A program made the translations under genes and the position numbers. A stretch of DNA of 64,000 nt from Chryseobacterium indologenes. Lineage in GTDB: Bacteria > Bacteroidota > Bacteroidia > Flavobacteriales > Weeksellaceae. The notes under the pieces are model-generated. The model was given only the letters and a program-made list of their open reading frames with translations. It did not search any database and was not told the DNA's origin. Positions 61,610 through 64,000 of this stretch are shown here, in pieces (positions within the stretch are counted from its first letter, which is position 1; each line of letters starts with the position of its first letter). The DNA lies in assembly GCA_001013295.1 (NCBI GenBank), contig LAZY01000011.1, positions 1 through 64,000 on the forward strand. The letters are read 5' to 3'.

Positions 61610-62209
61610 ATGAACTCATTCCCGAAAATTCTATCAGACGAAAAGGCCAAGCAAAAGCATCCTGATTTTAGAAAAGCATTATTTGATCTTAATCCCAATA
61701 ATATTACTGCTGAAAACGCTCATCATCTGGTTCGGATTTATACCGATACCAAAGAAATCTCTTATCGGAATAAGATCTTAAAACTACTTTATGATCATAC
61801 AGATCCGGAACTACAGTCATTCTTTGAAATGGCCTATAAAAAAGAAAGATACCTTGATATGAAAATCTATGCTTTACGTGGATTAGCCCGGTTTTCTAAT
61901 GAAAAGGAAATTGAAAAACTGGTCAGCAAGTTTAAAATAACTTTAGCAAAACGTGAAGAAATAACCCCTTACAACTACCAGGAATATGAACTGCTGAGAG
62001 GGAATAATGCCTTACCGTTTCTGGTCGAAAAATATGATTATAAGTGTTTCAAAGATTTGCTGGATCAGGTGAATGAACAATATGAAAGAATGCCGAAAGC
62101 TTTTAAAGGACACATAACAACCGATGAATCCGGAGAGATTATCTGTCTGAGAACCGCTGGGGAAAGCTCAAAGATGGTCAGGGATTTTTTTGATCAGCAT
62201 AAAATATAA
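61610..62209 (+). CDS. HEAT-like helical protein of unknown function
   Basis: A 199-residue soluble protein, largely alpha-helical, with helix pairs that look like a short HEAT or armadillo repeat array (FRKALFDLNPNNITAENA and KIYALRGLARFSNEKEIEKL). There is no signal peptide, membrane segment or catalytic motif. It stands alone after the small palindromes and ends at a strong hairpin. No family is recognised with certainty. Confidence 0.7.
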   Translation: MNSFPKILSDEKAKQKHPDFRKALFDLNPNNITAENAHHLVRIYTDTKEISYRNKILKLLYDHTDPELQSFFEMAYKKERYLDMKIYALRGLARFSNEKEIEKLVSKFKITLAKREEITPYNYQEYELLRGNNALPFLVEKYDYKCFKDLLDQVNEQYERMPKAFKGHITTDESGEIICLRTAGESSKMVRDFFDQHKI

Positions 62210-62238
62210 AACCGCATTGAAATTTTTTCAATGCGGTT
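62210..62238. terminator. Hairpin between convergent genes
   Basis: A perfect 13-bp stem (AACCGCATTGAAA with its complement, loop TTT) without a long T run, directly after the stop of the helical protein gene. It probably acts on both strands. Confidence 0.65.
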
Positions 62239-62278
62239 CATGATAGTCAGTCAGTTTTAATGAAGTGCAGATCCTGTT

Positions 62279-64000
62279 TTAGTCGTTATCGACTCTAATC
62301 CATTTTCCATTTTCTATCCCTTCATAGAAGTGATCATTATGATAAATGACCGCTCCCTGAATATGAGTTTTATTCGCCGGAAGAGTCAGTGTTTCAGGCA
62401 AAGCATTGGTATTGCGAATTATGAATACATCATTTTCTTCTTTCACTACAATTCCCGTTCCCGAAATAAGCCTTGTGACTCCAGTATCGGCAGGAGGGTT
62501 TGATACCGCTGTAGGGCTAAGCTCAGAAAGACGTCTTGCTCCCATGGAAGCTGTACAGCCTCTCAGAACATTATCCATAAGCATCATAACGCCGGGAGTA
62601 GGACATTCCGGGTTGATGTTGATGATAATCTCTTTATTGCTGATGACCACAGGACAGGCATTTCCGCTGGCAAACCTGATTCCTTTGAGACGGTAAACAA
62701 ATGTTCCGGTCTGGTTTTTAGAATGCAGAATTGTTGCTTCACCATTAGCTGCAGAGGCAATATCCTGATCCGGGCCATTATTGATACTGTAGGTGAAAAT
62801 ATAGTTTTGTGCAAGCGAACCTTTAAATTTCACCTGTATATCACCGGTGGCCTGTTTTACAGCACTTGTCACAGAAGAAGAAGTGTTGTCAGCAGGCAAC
62901 GCAATAGATGAAATTGTAAAATCTTCTGTAATGTTACATCCATCCTGACTATAGGTCACATTTACCCTGTACGTTCCAGGCTGTGTGAAAGTAACCATAC
63001 GGCCAGTGCTGATGGTTCCCTGATTCGGAGTATTGGTTTTGGTCCATGTATAAGATGCATTGGTGTCTGTCCCAAACAGGGTAGAAGCATCGTACGTTTT
63101 GGGAAACTCAGAAGCACAAAGAGTCTTGTTTCCTCCAAAACCAGCTGCCTGTACATTCGTAGGAACAATGGTCAGATTGTTGGTATTTCCCAGATCCTGG
63201 CTGTTTCCAAAAGCACTTACGGAGCGGGAGAAATTCATATCTCTGATGGAAGCATAGAACATGGTATAGGCTGCCGTTGGATCCAGGTTAATCGTGTTCT
63301 GACCTGCTGAGGATCTGATAACGGAAATTCTGTTACATGGCGTTCCTGTCATAAAGAGATTTTCAGTTACCGTCTGATTATTCTCAATTTGGTAAGATCC
63401 CGGATTGAAATACAGCGTTTTGTATTTTCCGGCTGAGGTCAGTGTACTTACAGAACTGCCGGTAGTACTTCCCAGGAAAGTTAGTTTATTGAAGTTCCAG
63501 ATTTTAGTTCCGGTATTTACAGTTCCGTCTTTCCATATGGTAAGATCCCCAAAGTTGAAGGCGTCTGGTGCATTGGCAGTAAGGTAACCTATATCTGCTT
63601 TTACTTCAGCGGTATTCAATGTAAGTGAATTGTTTCCGGAATTAATGTAAAAATAAGGACTATAAAAACCATAAAAAGGAAGTGACGCCATATAATAATT
63701 AGCCGTTCCTGCACTGTTCGTTCTGGTTCCCGCAATCACAGACTGTCCGAAATCCAAAACCGGATTGTTATTGATCGTCTGATTCCAGCTGAAATTAAGT
63801 AAAGTAATAGGGTGGCTGTTGGTTTTAAAGCCTGCCGCATTATTAAAATTAAGATCACCCTGGTAAGCACTTTTCAGTTCGAAATAATCCTGAGCATTGA
63901 TATTAAGATGAATATAGGCCCCCTTAGTATCAATATAACGCGTCTGTCCGGCTGAAGTTCCCTGAGCCATAATGATATTTCTGGTAAGCCCATAGCTGTT
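62279..64000 (-). CDS. Large surface protein, N-terminus beyond the window
   Basis: The frame stays open to the right edge: ten further codons upstream of the ATG at 63970 show no stop (NSYGLTRNII), so the true start lies outside. The visible 573 residues are rich in Asn, Thr, Ser and Gly and include an Ig-like or PKD-type domain (about residues 285-365, ASYTWTKTNTPNQG and GTYRVNVTYSQDGC), further beta-rich segments and a C-terminal part ending in GAVIYHNDHFYEGIENGKWI. It has no type IX sorting tail. It is probably a secreted, adhesin-like protein. Confidence 0.75.
   Translation of the reverse strand, partial: NSYGLTRNIIMAQGTSAGQTRYIDTKGAYIHLNINAQDYFELKSAYQGDLNFNNAAGFKTNSHPITLLNFSWNQTINNNPVLDFGQSVIAGTRTNSAGTANYYMASLPFYGFYSPYFYINSGNNSLTLNTAEVKADIGYLTANAPDAFNFGDLTIWKDGTVNTGTKIWNFNKLTFLGSTTGSSVSTLTSAGKYKTLYFNPGSYQIENNQTVTENLFMTGTPCNRISVIRSSAGQNTINLDPTAAYTMFYASIRDMNFSRSVSAFGNSQDLGNTNNLTIVPTNVQAAGFGGNKTLCASEFPKTYDASTLFGTDTNASYTWTKTNTPNQGTISTGRMVTFTQPGTYRVNVTYSQDGCNITEDFTISSIALPADNTSSSVTSAVKQATGDIQVKFKGSLAQNYIFTYSINNGPDQDIASAANGEATILHSKNQTGTFVYRLKGIRFASGNACPVVISNKEIIININPECPTPGVMMLMDNVLRGCTASMGARRLSELSPTAVSNPPADTGVTRLISGTGIVVKEENDVFIIRNTNALPETLTLPANKTHIQGAVIYHNDHFYEGIENGKWIRVDND

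Overview
The window comes from a Bacteroidota chromosome, most likely the family Weeksellaceae and close to Chryseobacterium. The reasons are low GC, AT-rich spacers, promoters of the TTTG-N19-TAnnTTTG type, few Shine-Dalgarno sites, several TonB-dependent receptors with carboxypeptidase-regulatory N-termini, a type IX secretion tail, a FecI/FecR pair, GT117 (DUF2723), DUF2480 and DUF4249. The genus is inferred from protein character; no database was searched.

Layout. 0-4 kb: the end of an IS1595-type transposase, a small unknown gene, and a TonB receptor paired with a DUF4249 lipoprotein. 4-11 kb: a TlpA-like thioredoxin, an SMI1/KNR4-like protein, a Crp/Fnr regulator with two Crp-type palindromes before a frameshifted RidA gene, an unusual SDR and a large GT117 membrane enzyme. 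11-16 kb: an AraC regulator divergent from a TolC-HlyD-MFS efflux operon. 16-20 kb: a GlxA-type regulator with a DJ-1/PfpI protein, an S66 peptidase and a MarR operon. 20-25 kb: three tRNA-Lys(UUU) units, each with its own promoter and terminator, among palindromic repeats; an AraC regulator and a PhlG-like hydrolase lie between the first two. 25-29 kb: two tandem lipoproteins with TPRs and a C-terminal helix-turn-helix. 29-34 kb: a TetX-like monooxygenase with an AraC regulator, GNAT enzymes and a membrane-anchored DUF4041/GIY-YIG protein. 34-37 kb: a Crp regulator with a ketopantoate-reductase-like gene, and a secreted hydrolase.

37-42 kb is a redox locus: superoxide dismutase, DUF2480, FMN reductase, ferredoxin reductase and a 2Fe-2S ferredoxin on one strand, divergent from a SufR-like iron-sulfur regulator and a HAD phosphatase. 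Sites of the SufR type (CAAC-N6-GTTG) lie in both divergent promoters. 42-53 kb is a sigma/FecR/TonB-receptor locus followed by surface proteins and an S41 protease. 54-58 kb pairs a beta-propeller phytase with a TonB receptor. 59-61 kb holds an ECF41-like sigma factor upstream of azoR and an NTF2-like gene. Two similarly built candidate promoters sit exactly 15 bp before the sigma and azoR start codons, and a 7-bp tandem repeat lies just upstream of the sigma promoter. The window ends inside a large surface protein.

Most of the window is ordinary accessory and environmental-response chromosome. The strongest candidates for undescribed biology are the ECF41-like circuit with its repeat, the SufR-type redox regulon, the Crp-palindrome/RidA locus, the hairpin repeat family near the tRNA-Lys copies, and the membrane-spanning TPR-HTH pair.
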